From DATBMA01 sp036555105 (GTDB lineage Bacteria; Actinomycetota; Acidimicrobiia; Spongiisociales; ZC4RG35), in assembly GCA_036555105.1 (NCBI GenBank), contig DATBMA010000051.1:1-14648 (forward strand): a DNA stretch of 14,648 bases. Direction: 5' to 3'. Every line of letters starts with the position of its first letter. Position 1 is the first letter of the stretch. The position numbers and the translations under genes were made by a program. The notes below the pieces were generated by a model that made no database searches, had not been told where the DNA came from, and saw nothing but the letters and a program-made list of their open reading frames with translations. Positions 1 to 6,447 of this stretch are shown here, piece by piece.

Positions 1-97
1 GGCCCGCCTGATACAGGGGCCGGGTGAAGGCCAGGGTCGAGGACTTGGCGATCACCGTCTTGTCGAGGTCGAAAAAGGCGGCGCTGCGCTTGGGCAT
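1..97 (-). CDS. HAD-IB family phosphatase, 5' end only
   Basis: Only the first 32 residues lie in the window. They read MPKRSAAFFDLDKTVIAKSS and continue TLAFTRPLYQAG. The DLDKT block is HAD motif I, with Asp10 the expected nucleophile and Asp12 the acid/base. The following AKSSTLAF segment is typical of the actinobacterial HAD-IB (SerB-like) hydrolases. The exact substrate cannot be told from this fragment. The ATG at 97 is used here; a GTG directly before it (98-100) is an equal alternative, and a weak AGG lies 6 nt upstream of that GTG. The gene is divergent from the Tad operon, the arrangement found beside the ssd/tad cluster in mycobacteria and streptomycetes. Family call is firm, product detail is not. 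Confidence 0.8.
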   Translation of the reverse strand, partial: MPKRSAAFFDLDKTVIAKSSTLAFTRPLYQAG

Positions 98-159
98 CAC
101 GTCGATCCTGGCACGCGTTCTCTCCTTTCTGCCATCTCGCCACGACGAAGGCAAGGGGT

Positions 160-187
160 TTGTCCCGACGTTCACTCTCCGTACGTT
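160..187 (+). promoter_or_regulatory. Putative promoter of the Tad operon, leaderless type
   Basis: TTGTCC (160-165) and TACGTT (182-187) are separated by 16 nt and match an actinobacterial -35 and TANNNT -10. The ATG at 194 begins exactly 6 nt after the -10, where transcription would start. The first gene may therefore be translated from a leaderless mRNA. No Shine-Dalgarno is visible before 194. This is pattern-based inference, helped by two other genes here with the same geometry (at 3929 and 12269). Confidence 0.45.
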
Positions 188-193
188 TCCTGC

Positions 194-742
194 ATGCGCA
201 CACGTCCCGGGATCCTGGCCATCAGGACCGCCATCGATCCGATTCTCGGGTGGGTGGCGCCGGTGGGACTGGCGGCTGCAGCGGGCACCGCCCTCGTTCT
301 CGACCTCGCCCCGGGCGAGCTTCCATACCCGGGCGGGCGGACGGTGGCGGACATGCTCGACGAGGGCCCCAGCCGATCCGAGATGACACCGGACCGGCCA
401 GGGGTGGCGATCGTCCCAGGCGGCGGGGTCAGGCCGGTCGACGCCGTCGACCTGGTGGGCCAGATTGGCGCCGGTTGGCCGGCCGTGGTCCTCCGGGTCG
501 GGGAAGAGAGCCCCTGGCCCCTGGTTCCGGTCTCACCGGCCCTCCCCGGCCACCTTGGGATTGATGGCGGAAGCCCGGCCGTCTGGCAGCTCTCCATGCG
601 AGGGGAGGCAGCGCCCGGCCCCGGCCCCATCCTGCCTCCGCTCAGCCGAACGATTTTTCGGTCCCTGCTCAGGCTGGAGCTGCCGATGGCATGTGCCTGG
701 GTGCGGGCCTGGCGGCGCGTGTGGGACCTGCCGTGGCGCTGA
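194..742 (+). CDS. Unknown protein in the CpaE/Ssd position of the Tad operon
   Basis: This 182-residue protein is not confidently recognised. It lies first in the Tad operon and divergent from the HAD gene, the place taken in other actinobacteria by Ssd/CpaE-like MinD-family proteins of about 350-400 residues. Faint similarity can be argued: a segment near residues 28-40 reads AAAGTALVLDLAPG, like the MinD block after the P-loop, and residues about 70-100 (GVAIVPGGGVRPVDAVDLVG) resemble a later MinD strand. No deviant Walker A motif (KGGxGxT) exists, so it could not be an ordinary ParA/MinD ATPase. It is rich in Pro, Gly and Ala, and its C-terminus is basic and Trp-rich (WVRAWRRVWDLPWR). Its 3' end overlaps tadA by up to 52 nt. 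The start rests on the promoter geometry upstream. Confidence 0.6.
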   Translation: MRTRPGILAIRTAIDPILGWVAPVGLAAAAGTALVLDLAPGELPYPGGRTVADMLDEGPSRSEMTPDRPGVAIVPGGGVRPVDAVDLVGQIGAGWPAVVLRVGEESPWPLVPVSPALPGHLGIDGGSPAVWQLSMRGEAAPGPGPILPPLSRTIFRSLLRLELPMACAWVRAWRRVWDLPWR

Positions 743-1785
743 TCGATCGGGTTGCCCATCGCTTGGTCCTGTCCTCGGTGCCGTTCGAGCGCTCCGAGCT
801 GGCCAGGGCTGCCAGGGGGCTGCTCCTCGAGGAGTCGCCGCTTGCGAAGGGTGACATGGTGGAGACGATCGTTGACTCATTGGTGGGACTGGGGCCGATC
901 GAGCCGTTGTTGCGTGACCCCGAGGTCACAGATGTCTTGGTCAACGGCCCCGGCGAGATCTGGATCGAGAAACGGGGGGAGCTCTCCCGCACCGACGTTC
1001 GATACGTGGATGACTTGGCCATCACGGCCGCGGTGGAGAGGGTCATCGCCCCTCTCGGGTTGCGGCTCGACCTCTCCTCGCCGGTGGTCGATGCTCGCCT
1101 GCCGGATGGCAGCCGGCTTCACGCCGTCATTCCTCCCGCCTCGGTCGATCACCCGGTAGTCGCCGTGCGAAGGTTCACGCCGGCCGTCCGCAGGCTGGTC
1201 GATCTGGTCGAAGCCGGGGCAGCCACCATCGGTCAGTGCGACTTCCTGGTTTCCGCCGTCAGGGAGAGGCGCAGCTTGATCGTGTCCGGCGGCACCGGGT
1301 CGGGGAAGACGACCTTGCTCAACCTGCTCGCCGGCGAGATCCCTCGCGGGGAGAGGGTGGTGACGATCGAGGATGCGGCCGAGCTCGACTTCCCCGGCCA
1401 TGTCGTCCGGCTGGAGGCCCGTCCCCCCAACGCTGAGGGAGCCGGACAAGTGACGGTCAGGGCCCTGCTGCGCTCCGCTCTGCGGCTGCGGCCCGATCGC
1501 ATCGTCGTCGGCGAGGTCCGCGGCCCGGAGGCACTCGACCTCATCTCCGCCCTCAACACCGGTCATGCCGGATCGATGTCGACCGTCCATGCCAACAGCC
1601 CTGATGAGGCCCTGCTGCGGTTGGAGACGCTGGCTCTGATGGGAGAGGAGAGGGTGGGCACATCGGCGGTCCGACGTCAGCTGCACGCGGCCGTGCAGAT
1701 CGTCGTGCATGTCGAGCGAAGAGAAGGAAAGCGCCGGATCGCCCTGATCGGACGAGTTGGGCCTTCGGGCTGTGAACCGCTGTGA
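691..1785 (+). CDS. tadA: TadA/CpaF-type type II/IV secretion ATPase
   Basis: This is the hexameric cytoplasmic ATPase that powers Flp pilus assembly. The N-terminal domain carries PLLRDPEVTDVLVNGPGEIW, typical of CpaF proteins. The Walker A motif is GGTGSGKTT at residues 200-208 (Lys206). The Asp box is TIEDAAEL at 225-232. The Walker B region is VVGEVRGPEALD, starting near residue 272, and the His box is STVHANS. All catalytic elements look intact, and 364 residues is normal for a short actinobacterial TadA. The start is uncertain: ATG 691 is given, but GTG 721 or GTG 733 would reduce the overlap with the upstream gene, and none has a strong Shine-Dalgarno. The stop TGA (1783-1785) overlaps the GTG start of the next gene (GTGA), implying translational coupling. 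Confidence 0.95.
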   Translation: MCLGAGLAARVGPAVALIDRVAHRLVLSSVPFERSELARAARGLLLEESPLAKGDMVETIVDSLVGLGPIEPLLRDPEVTDVLVNGPGEIWIEKRGELSRTDVRYVDDLAITAAVERVIAPLGLRLDLSSPVVDARLPDGSRLHAVIPPASVDHPVVAVRRFTPAVRRLVDLVEAGAATIGQCDFLVSAVRERRSLIVSGGTGSGKTTLLNLLAGEIPRGERVVTIEDAAELDFPGHVVRLEARPPNAEGAGQVTVRALLRSALRLRPDRIVVGEVRGPEALDLISALNTGHAGSMSTVHANSPDEALLRLETLALMGEERVGTSAVRRQLHAAVQIVVHVERREGKRRIALIGRVGPSGCEPL

Positions 1786-2909
1786 CGATCGCCATCGTCA
1801 CTCTTGCCGTCGGGATGTGGGCGGGCGTACCGATGATCGTGGTGACCGCCTCCGCCCTTGCCGTGGCGCTGCCCAATGTGCTCTGGCCCTTCCTGGCCGG
1901 GGCGGCGATCGTCTCCGTCGTCCATCGTCGACGGGAGGAGGTGATGCCGGACATCCCCTCATTTCTGGTGGCGATGGCAGGTGAGCTTCGGGCCGGTCGC
2001 TCACTGCGAGCGGCACTGGCGAGCACGGTGACCGGCCATCCGGAGCTGGAAATCGAGCCGGCAGGACGGCTGGCCGCCGCCGGCCGACCCATGGACGAGG
2101 TGGCGGCTGCCCTGGCCAATGCGTCTCCCGAGCTGGCTCCTGCTGCCGCCGCCCTCGAAGTCTCGGCTCGCACCGGTGGGAAGGTCGCAGAGGCATTCGA
2201 GAGCCTGGCGCTTGACGCGGTCGACGAGGTGGAGCTGCGACGCCAGCTCCGGGCGGACTCGGCACCGGCCCGCCTCTCGGCGTTGGTGGTGGCCGGCTTC
2301 CCGCTGGTGGTCCTGGCCATCCAGATCGGAGCCGGTGGTCTCGGCCGGATTGGCTCTCTCGGTGCGGTGGGGCTGCTGATGCTGGTCGTGGGCCTTGGGC
2401 TGCTGGCCCTGGGAGTGGTCCTCACCGTGGGTCTGCTCACCCGCAGCGGTCGTCGAAACCGGGCCGAGGTGGCAGACGAGCAGATGATCCTTTTCACCCG
2501 CGTGCTGGTGGTGGCGCTCACCGGCGGGGTCCCGCTCCACTCGGCCTTGGGGGTGGCGGTGGAGCATTCACATGGGCCTTTGCGACACGAGGTCGGCATG
2601 GTGTTGAGGATGGCCGGACGGCTCGGGCTGGCCGGAGCGCTGATGGCCGATCGGGGTGGGATGGCGGGTGCCCTGATGTCGCGGTTGGCCGCCTCGCAGT
2701 TGAGCGGCGCGCCGGCGGTGGCGTCCGCTACCGGCTTCCTGGCCGACGTCCGCAGTCGGATACGCAGCGATCGGCTCCGGCGCGCCCGCCGTCTTCCGGT
2801 CCAACTGATGTTCCCATTGGGCTTGTTGATCCTGCCCGGGTTCATCCTCGTCTTCGCCGGTCCGCTCGTGGTCGGCTCACTGACCGAACTCTTCGGATCG
2901 TTGCCATGA
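1782..2909 (+). CDS. Fused TadB-TadC inner-membrane platform protein
   Basis: This 375-residue polytopic membrane protein carries two GspF/T2SSF domains in one chain. An N-terminal hydrophobic stretch (about 5-48) precedes the first domain (about 55-165: DIPSFLVAMAGELRAGRSLR, then ALEVSARTGGKVAEAFESLA). Two membrane spans (about 166-185 and 190-220) lead to the second domain (about 233-345, starting DEQMILFTRVLVVALTGGVP). A last span lies near 342-365. TadB and TadC are normally separate proteins with one such domain each; here they appear fused and compact, resembling the layout of GspF/PilC. Such proteins form the membrane platform that works with TadA. Translation starts at GTG 1782, overlapping the tadA stop by 4 nt. 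The TGA ends at 2909 and overlaps an ATG at 2906. Confidence 0.9.
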   Translation: MTIAIVTLAVGMWAGVPMIVVTASALAVALPNVLWPFLAGAAIVSVVHRRREEVMPDIPSFLVAMAGELRAGRSLRAALASTVTGHPELEIEPAGRLAAAGRPMDEVAAALANASPELAPAAAALEVSARTGGKVAEAFESLALDAVDEVELRRQLRADSAPARLSALVVAGFPLVVLAIQIGAGGLGRIGSLGAVGLLMLVVGLGLLALGVVLTVGLLTRSGRRNRAEVADEQMILFTRVLVVALTGGVPLHSALGVAVEHSHGPLRHEVGMVLRMAGRLGLAGALMADRGGMAGALMSRLAASQLSGAPAVASATGFLADVRSRIRSDRLRRARRLPVQLMFPLGLLILPGFILVFAGPLVVGSLTELFGSLP

Positions 2910-2928
2910 GTCCGAGCTTCCCCCCGGC

Positions 2929-2958
2929 GCCGGCCGGCTGCCGGCAAGGTGGAAGGAG
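2929..2958 (+). promoter_or_regulatory. Intercistronic hairpin and strong ribosome binding site before flp
   Basis: GCCGGC at 2929-2934 and GCCGGC at 2940-2945 can form a 6-bp GC stem around a 5-nt loop. Six nt later comes GGAAGGAG (2951-2958), the strongest Shine-Dalgarno in the operon, 4 nt before ATG 2963. The other Tad genes are coupled by overlaps and lack such a site. A 5' hairpin plus a strong site fits higher expression of the structural pilin, but this is inferred from layout only. Confidence 0.5.
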
Positions 2959-2962
2959 AGCA

Positions 2963-3160
2963 ATGCAGACAAAGTGGCTCCGTCTGTGGTCGCGGTTGAC
3001 CGACGACCGCGGTCAGGGGACGGTCGAGTACTTCCTGGTGATCCTGGCCGCGACTGCGCTTGCAGTCATCTTGTTCAAGTGGGTCCAGGGCAGCGGGGGA
3101 GGGAACATCATCAGCACGATCTTCGGGCGGGTGATCCGCTGGGTCGCCGGTCAATTCTGA
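2963..3160 (+). CDS. flp: Flp-type pilin subunit, short
   Basis: This 65-residue prepilin is the likely structural subunit of the Tad pilus. A basic leader (MQTKWLRLWSRLTDDRG) is followed by QGTVEYFLVILAATALAVIL. Cleavage after Gly17 would place Glu at +5 and Tyr at +6 (Glu22, Tyr23), which is the Flp processing rule for the TadV/CpaA peptidase. That peptidase is not in this window. The mature chain would be about 48 residues: one hydrophobic helix and a Gly-rich turn (GSGGG) before a short amphipathic tail. ATG 2963 is chosen for its GGAAGGAG. The same frame is open from ATG 2906, which overlaps the previous stop as ATGA, but that would add a Pro-rich leader unlike the family. Confidence 0.88.
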   Translation: MQTKWLRLWSRLTDDRGQGTVEYFLVILAATALAVILFKWVQGSGGGNIISTIFGRVIRWVAGQF

Positions 3161-3519
3161 GACATCGGGGATCGCTGACGGTCGAGTTGGCGATGAGCGT
3201 TCCCGCTCTGATCCTGCTCGTGCTGACCCTGGTCGAGGTGATCGCGGTCACCAGGGTTCACCTCGAGCTGGTTGCCGCCGCCCGGGAGGGAGCCCGGGTG
3301 GCCGCAACCGTTCCCGACCCGGGCAGGGCGGTAACCGCGGTCGAACGGGCGCTGGGCGACCCGCTCGGCCCCCGGGTCCAGGTGTCGGTCTCCAGGCCAC
3401 GCATGGTGGGACGGCCGGCAACGGTGGAGGTTGCCCTTCGCCATCACCTGGTAACCCCGCTATTGCGTTCCATCTCGCTCGATCTGAGGGCCCGGGCGGT
3501 GATGCTGGTGGAGAAGTGA
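3157..3519 (+). CDS. tadE: TadE-like pseudopilin, probable CTG start
   Basis: The reading frame encodes RHRGSLTVELAMSVPALIL followed by more hydrophobic residues and a soluble C-terminal region ending in RARAVMLVEK. The RGSLTVEL segment fits the prepilin rule (Gly, then Glu at +5), as in TadE. A single membrane helix spans roughly residues 10-32. TadE is a minor pseudopilin needed for Flp pilus assembly. No ATG, GTG or TTG sits at a sensible place: ATG 3193 would remove the TVE motif, and GTG 3079 would add an unrelated 26-residue extension read inside flp. The CTG at 3157 overlaps the flp stop as CTGA, imitating the ATGA/GTGA overlaps of this operon. ATT 3154 is also possible. Family is fairly sure, start is not. 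Confidence 0.75.
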   Translation: MRHRGSLTVELAMSVPALILLVLTLVEVIAVTRVHLELVAAAREGARVAATVPDPGRAVTAVERALGDPLGPRVQVSVSRPRMVGRPATVEVALRHHLVTPLLRSISLDLRARAVMLVEK

Positions 3520-3905
3520 CCGAGCGGGGAGCGGTCTCGATCCTGGTCATCTCCGTGCTGGCCGCGCTGATCGTCCTCGGGCTGGCGGTCACCGGGGCCG
3601 GGTTGGTGATCGATGCGAGAGCGCATGCCGTCAACGCGGCGGATGCCGCTGCGCTGGCTGCGGCAGTGGCCAGCTTCCCGCCTCTGGGATCGGGGGCTGC
3701 TCCCAACTCGGCCGCCCGGGCCATGGCGGTGGCCAACGGTGCGCGGCTGGTCGAGTGCAGATGCCCGGTTGTGCCCGATTGGGTCCCGCGCTCGGTAACG
3801 GTGAGGGTGGGTGTCGAAGTGAGTCTCCCGCTTGTCGGCCGGCGCACGGTCTTCGCCACCAGTGAGGCCGAGTTCGACCCAACCGCGGCCCTGGTGATCC
3901 GCTAG
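3516..3905 (+). CDS. Second TadE/TadG-like pilus-assembly protein (Rv3654c type)
   Basis: This 129-residue protein begins MTERGAVSILVISVLAALIV, with one N-terminal membrane helix (about 6-32). The next stretch, DARAHAVNAADAAALAAAVA, is characteristic of TadG-like and 'helicase/secretion neighbourhood TadE-like' proteins. A short extracytoplasmic domain follows, with a CRC pair (around residues 81-83) that could form a disulfide or bind metal. It is far shorter than full TadG proteins, which carry a von Willebrand domain, and so matches the small actinobacterial version. The GTG start overlaps the tadE stop (GTGA at 3516-3519), and GGTGGAGA lies just upstream. It is the last gene of the Tad operon visible here; no terminator is obvious before the next gene. 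Confidence 0.78.
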   Translation: MTERGAVSILVISVLAALIVLGLAVTGAGLVIDARAHAVNAADAAALAAAVASFPPLGSGAAPNSAARAMAVANGARLVECRCPVVPDWVPRSVTVRVGVEVSLPLVGRRTVFATSEAEFDPTAALVIR

Positions 3906-3916
3906 CGCCGGATGCG

Positions 3917-3922
3917 TAACGT
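3917..3922 (+). promoter_or_regulatory. Putative -10 element of the deacylase gene, leaderless type
   Basis: TAACGT matches TANNNT and ends 6 nt before GTG 3929, the same geometry as at 182-194. The -35 region (about TGATCC, 3895-3900) is weak. No Shine-Dalgarno precedes 3926 or 3929, which fits a leaderless message, although read-through from the Tad operon is also possible. Confidence 0.35.
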
Positions 3923-3928
3923 CGGTTG

Positions 3929-4399
3929 GTGTCCTCGACCCCAGCTCTCGAGCAGTTGTCGGCCGCCGGCATCGCCCATGCCACCCACCCTTATGTGCTC
4001 GAGGAGGCGCTTGTAGGGTCGTACGGCGAGGCGGTGGCAAGGATCCTGGGGGTGTCGCCGGACCGGGTCTTCAAGACGCTGGTGGCGATGGCAGGGGGGA
4101 AACCGGTCATAGCGATCGTGCCTGTGGCCGAGCAATTGCGGCTCAAGGCGCTGGCGGCGGCCCGCGGGGTCAAGCACGCCGAGATGGCCACTCCTCAGCA
4201 GGCGGAGCGATTGACCGGCTATGTGGTTGGCGGGATCAGTCCATTCGGACGGAGAAGAGAGCTCCCGGTGCTGATCGACTCGTCAGCGGCGGGGTTTCCG
4301 ACGGTGTTCGTCTCGGCGGGAAGGCGGGGGTTGCAAGTGGAGGTGGCGCCAGAAGACCTGATCGACCTGCTCGGCGCGCAAGTGGCCGACCTGGTCTAG
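3929..4399 (+). CDS. ybaK: YbaK/EbsC-family Cys-tRNA(Pro)-type deacylase
   Basis: This 156-residue protein belongs to the YbaK/ProX editing family, which hydrolyses misacylated tRNAs (typically Cys-tRNA-Pro) in the cytoplasm. Family marks include RVFKTLVA, with the conserved catalytic Lys at residue 49; the YVVGGISPFG loop; and VLIDSSA with FVSAGRRGLQVEV near the C-terminus. Length is normal. The start is GTG 3929, with an in-frame TTG at 3926 directly before it. Neither has a ribosome binding site, but a possible -10 lies 6 nt upstream of 3929. The gene follows the Tad operon by only 23 nt without evident functional relation. It converges on ftsH, with a single base between the two stop codons. 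Function is well supported; the amino-acid preference is not shown by sequence. Confidence 0.92.
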   Translation: MSSTPALEQLSAAGIAHATHPYVLEEALVGSYGEAVARILGVSPDRVFKTLVAMAGGKPVIAIVPVAEQLRLKALAAARGVKHAEMATPQQAERLTGYVVGGISPFGRRRELPVLIDSSAAGFPTVFVSAGRRGLQVEVAPEDLIDLLGAQVADLV

Positions 4400-4400
4400 G

Positions 4401-6341
4401 TCAGTCGGTCGACGCCGCGGCGCGGTCGATGCCTGCCACCCTGTAGGCCTCGGTCTCGTCCAAAGTCTCCTTCTCGAGGAGAGCCTGGGCGATGGCGTCG
4501 AGTCGGGTCCGCTCCTCCTTGAGCGTGGTGAGGGCGGCGGTGTAGCAGTCGTCTGCGATTCGCCGGACCTCCTGGTCCACCAGTTGCATCGTGTGCTCCG
4601 ACACCATCGGCTTGCCGAAGGCGTCGGTGGCGGTCTCGTCGAAAACGGTGACCGGACCGATCACGTCCGACATGCCCCAACGTCCAACCATGTTCTTGGC
4701 GAGTCGGGTTGCCATCTGTTGGTCGTTCTCGGCGCCGGTGGAGAAGTTGCCGTAAACCAGCTCTTCGGCCGCCCTACCACCGAGCATCCCGACGATCTTG
4801 CCGCGCAGATAGTCCTCCCGATAGGAGTAGCGGTCGGCCTCGGGTGACTGCAGCGTGACCCCGAGAGCGCGGCCCCGAGGGATGATCGAGATCTTGCGGA
4901 CCGGGTCGGCGCCGGGGAGCAACATCCCCAACAGCGCGTGGCCGGCCTCGTGGAATGCGGTTCGCTCCCGCTCCTCCTCCGACATGGTCAGAGGTCGCTC
5001 GGTGCCGAGGATGACCTTCTCGAGGGCATCGGTGAAGTCGGCCATCTGCACCTTCTCGTGGCCGCGGCGGGCCGCCATGAGGGCGGCCTCGTTGACCAGG
5101 TTCTTCAGGTCCGCCCCGACCATGCCTGGGGTAGACGAAGCGATGGCAGCCAGGTCGACGTCTGCCGACAGGACCACGTGGCGGGTGTGAACTTCCAGGA
5201 TCGCCTTGCGCCCGTTGTGATCTGGCGCGCTGACCACCACATGCCGGTCGAACCGACCGGGGCGGAGCAGGGCGCTGTCGAGGATCTCCGGCCGGTTGGT
5301 GGCGGCAACCACGATCACGCCCTCGCTGCCGGTGAAGCCGTCCATCTCGGTGAGGATCTGGTTGAGGGTCTGCTCCCTCTCATCATGACCACCGAACGCC
5401 ATGCCGCCGCCGCGCGCTCGCCCGATGGCATCGAGTTCATCGATGAAGATGATTGCCGGGGCCACCTTCTTCGCCTCGCTGAAGAGGTCGCGGACCCGGG
5501 AAGCGCCGACTCCCACCACCATCTCGATGAACTCCGAGGCCGACATCGAGAAGAAGGGGACGTTGGCTTCGCCGGCCACCGCCCTGGCCAGCAGGGTCTT
5601 GCCGGTCCCCGGAGGCCCCGAGAGGAGCACGCCGCGGGGGATCTGGCCGCCCAGTCGGGTGTACTTGACGGGGTTCTTGAGGAAGTCGACGATCTCGACC
5701 AGCTCGCCCTTGGCATCCTCGATCCCGGCCACATCGGCGAAGGTGGTGCGCTGCTCGTCGGCCTCGTAGCGCTTGGCCCGGCTCCGCCCGAGGCCACCCA
5801 GGCCCCCCAGCGCCGAGCCTGCCCTCCTCCACATCCCGAAGAAGAGCCACAAGAGCAGCAGAGTGGGCCCGAATCCGAAGAGGAGCTGCTGCCACAAGGG
5901 CGCCGGGGCGTCGGGGTCCTCGGCGGTGATCGTGACCCCGTGCTCCTGCAGTAAGGAGAGGAGGTCGTCGTCGGCGAAACTGGGGCGCTGGGTCTCGAAC
6001 GACGTAGCCGAGAAGCTGGGGTCGTCGGGGGAGGCCACCGGCTCTTTGAAGGTGCCCTCGATGGCCTCGGCGCGTGAGAAGACGGCCTCGACGTTGCCGC
6101 TCTGGAGCTGGTCGAGGAAGGCCGTGTAGGAAACGGCCACCTTCTGGTCCTGGAAGATCAGGGTGCTCAGGTACCAGTTGGCCGCCAGCAGGACCACCGC
6201 CAGCAAGAGGATGCGGTTGTTGGAGAAGAACCGCCGGGGGCCGCCGGGAGGGGTGCCGCCTGCAGGCTTCTCGTCCGGCATGCCTTCAACGCGCCAACCT
6301 TTGGACTTCTGCTCGTCCCGGCTCTGATTGCGCGTCGTCAT
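4401..6341 (-). CDS. ftsH: FtsH ATP-dependent membrane zinc protease
   Basis: This 646-residue AAA+ protease degrades membrane and regulatory proteins at the cytoplasmic membrane. Transmembrane helices lie at about 44-62 and 152-171, with the small extracytoplasmic domain between them. The AAA module has Walker A GPPGTGKT at 242-249, Walker B with Asp301-Glu302 (IIFIDELDAIG), and the second region of homology with RPGRFDR. The peptidase has HEAGH at 464-468 and the third zinc ligand Asp540 in GAENDQQ. Everything needed for activity is present. ATG 6341 is chosen as the first start; Met21 is an alternative, and neither has a good Shine-Dalgarno. The cytosolic N-terminal extension of about 40 residues is Pro/Gly rich. 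Divergent from polX; convergent with ybaK. Confidence 0.98.
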   Translation of the reverse strand: MTTRNQSRDEQKSKGWRVEGMPDEKPAGGTPPGGPRRFFSNNRILLLAVVLLAANWYLSTLIFQDQKVAVSYTAFLDQLQSGNVEAVFSRAEAIEGTFKEPVASPDDPSFSATSFETQRPSFADDDLLSLLQEHGVTITAEDPDAPAPLWQQLLFGFGPTLLLLWLFFGMWRRAGSALGGLGGLGRSRAKRYEADEQRTTFADVAGIEDAKGELVEIVDFLKNPVKYTRLGGQIPRGVLLSGPPGTGKTLLARAVAGEANVPFFSMSASEFIEMVVGVGASRVRDLFSEAKKVAPAIIFIDELDAIGRARGGGMAFGGHDEREQTLNQILTEMDGFTGSEGVIVVAATNRPEILDSALLRPGRFDRHVVVSAPDHNGRKAILEVHTRHVVLSADVDLAAIASSTPGMVGADLKNLVNEAALMAARRGHEKVQMADFTDALEKVILGTERPLTMSEEERERTAFHEAGHALLGMLLPGADPVRKISIIPRGRALGVTLQSPEADRYSYREDYLRGKIVGMLGGRAAEELVYGNFSTGAENDQQMATRLAKNMVGRWGMSDVIGPVTVFDETATDAFGKPMVSEHTMQLVDQEVRRIADDCYTAALTTLKEERTRLDAIAQALLEKETLDETEAYRVAGIDRAAASTD

Positions 6342-6351
6342 GTGAGGGCAA

Positions 6352-6357
6352 AGGCTA
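6352..6357 (-). promoter_or_regulatory. Weak candidate -10 for ftsH
   Basis: On the minus strand TAGCCT fits TANNNT and lies 10 nt before ATG 6341, predicting a leader of only a few nt. TTGAAA sits further upstream but only 12 nt from this hexamer, too close for a normal -35. Weak evidence. Confidence 0.25.
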
Positions 6358-6402
6358 ACGGGCGCCCCGTTTCAAGTCGGAAGCAGCTTTGAGCGTGCGA
6401 CC

Positions 6403-6447
6403 ATGGCCACGGTGAGACCGTGCGACCGCGAGACCGTCCGACCGTGA
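6403..6447 (+). CDS. Possible 14-codon leader ORF upstream of polX
   Basis: ATG 6403 opens MATVRPCDRETVRP and stops at TGA 6445-6447, which overlaps the GTG start of polX at 6444 (GTGA). It lies within the short tandem repeat. It has no clear ribosome binding site and could be chance; the overlap with the polX start is the only reason to list it. Confidence 0.2.
   Translation: MATVRPCDRETVRP
6414..6445 (+). repeat. Two tandem 16-bp repeats at the polX start
   Basis: GAGACCGTGCGACCGC (6414-6429) and GAGACCGTCCGACCGT (6430-6445) are adjacent and differ at two positions. A partial third copy, GAGCGTGCGACC, lies at 6391-6402. ACGGTGAGACCGT (6409-6421) can also form a small hairpin. The repeat spans the first in-frame GTG (6420) and reaches into the second (6444) of polX. 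Confidence 0.7.

Noticed and set aside
24..564. Plus-strand open frames over the left intergenic region and the first Tad gene
   Set aside because: They run through the HAD gene and the promoter region, are Arg/Pro-rich, and have no motif or credible start signal.
2906..2962. Start of flp at ATG 2906 (ATGA overlap with the previous stop)
   Set aside because: It adds a Pro/Gly-rich stretch before the normal short basic leader, while ATG 2963 has a near-perfect Shine-Dalgarno. Not fully excluded.
1553..3154. Long open frame on the minus strand (533 codons) opposite the Tad genes
   Set aside because: Its translation is low-complexity Ser/Arg/Pro/Thr sequence with no motif, and the plus strand encodes recognisable TadA, TadB/C and Flp. 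It is a GC-bias shadow.
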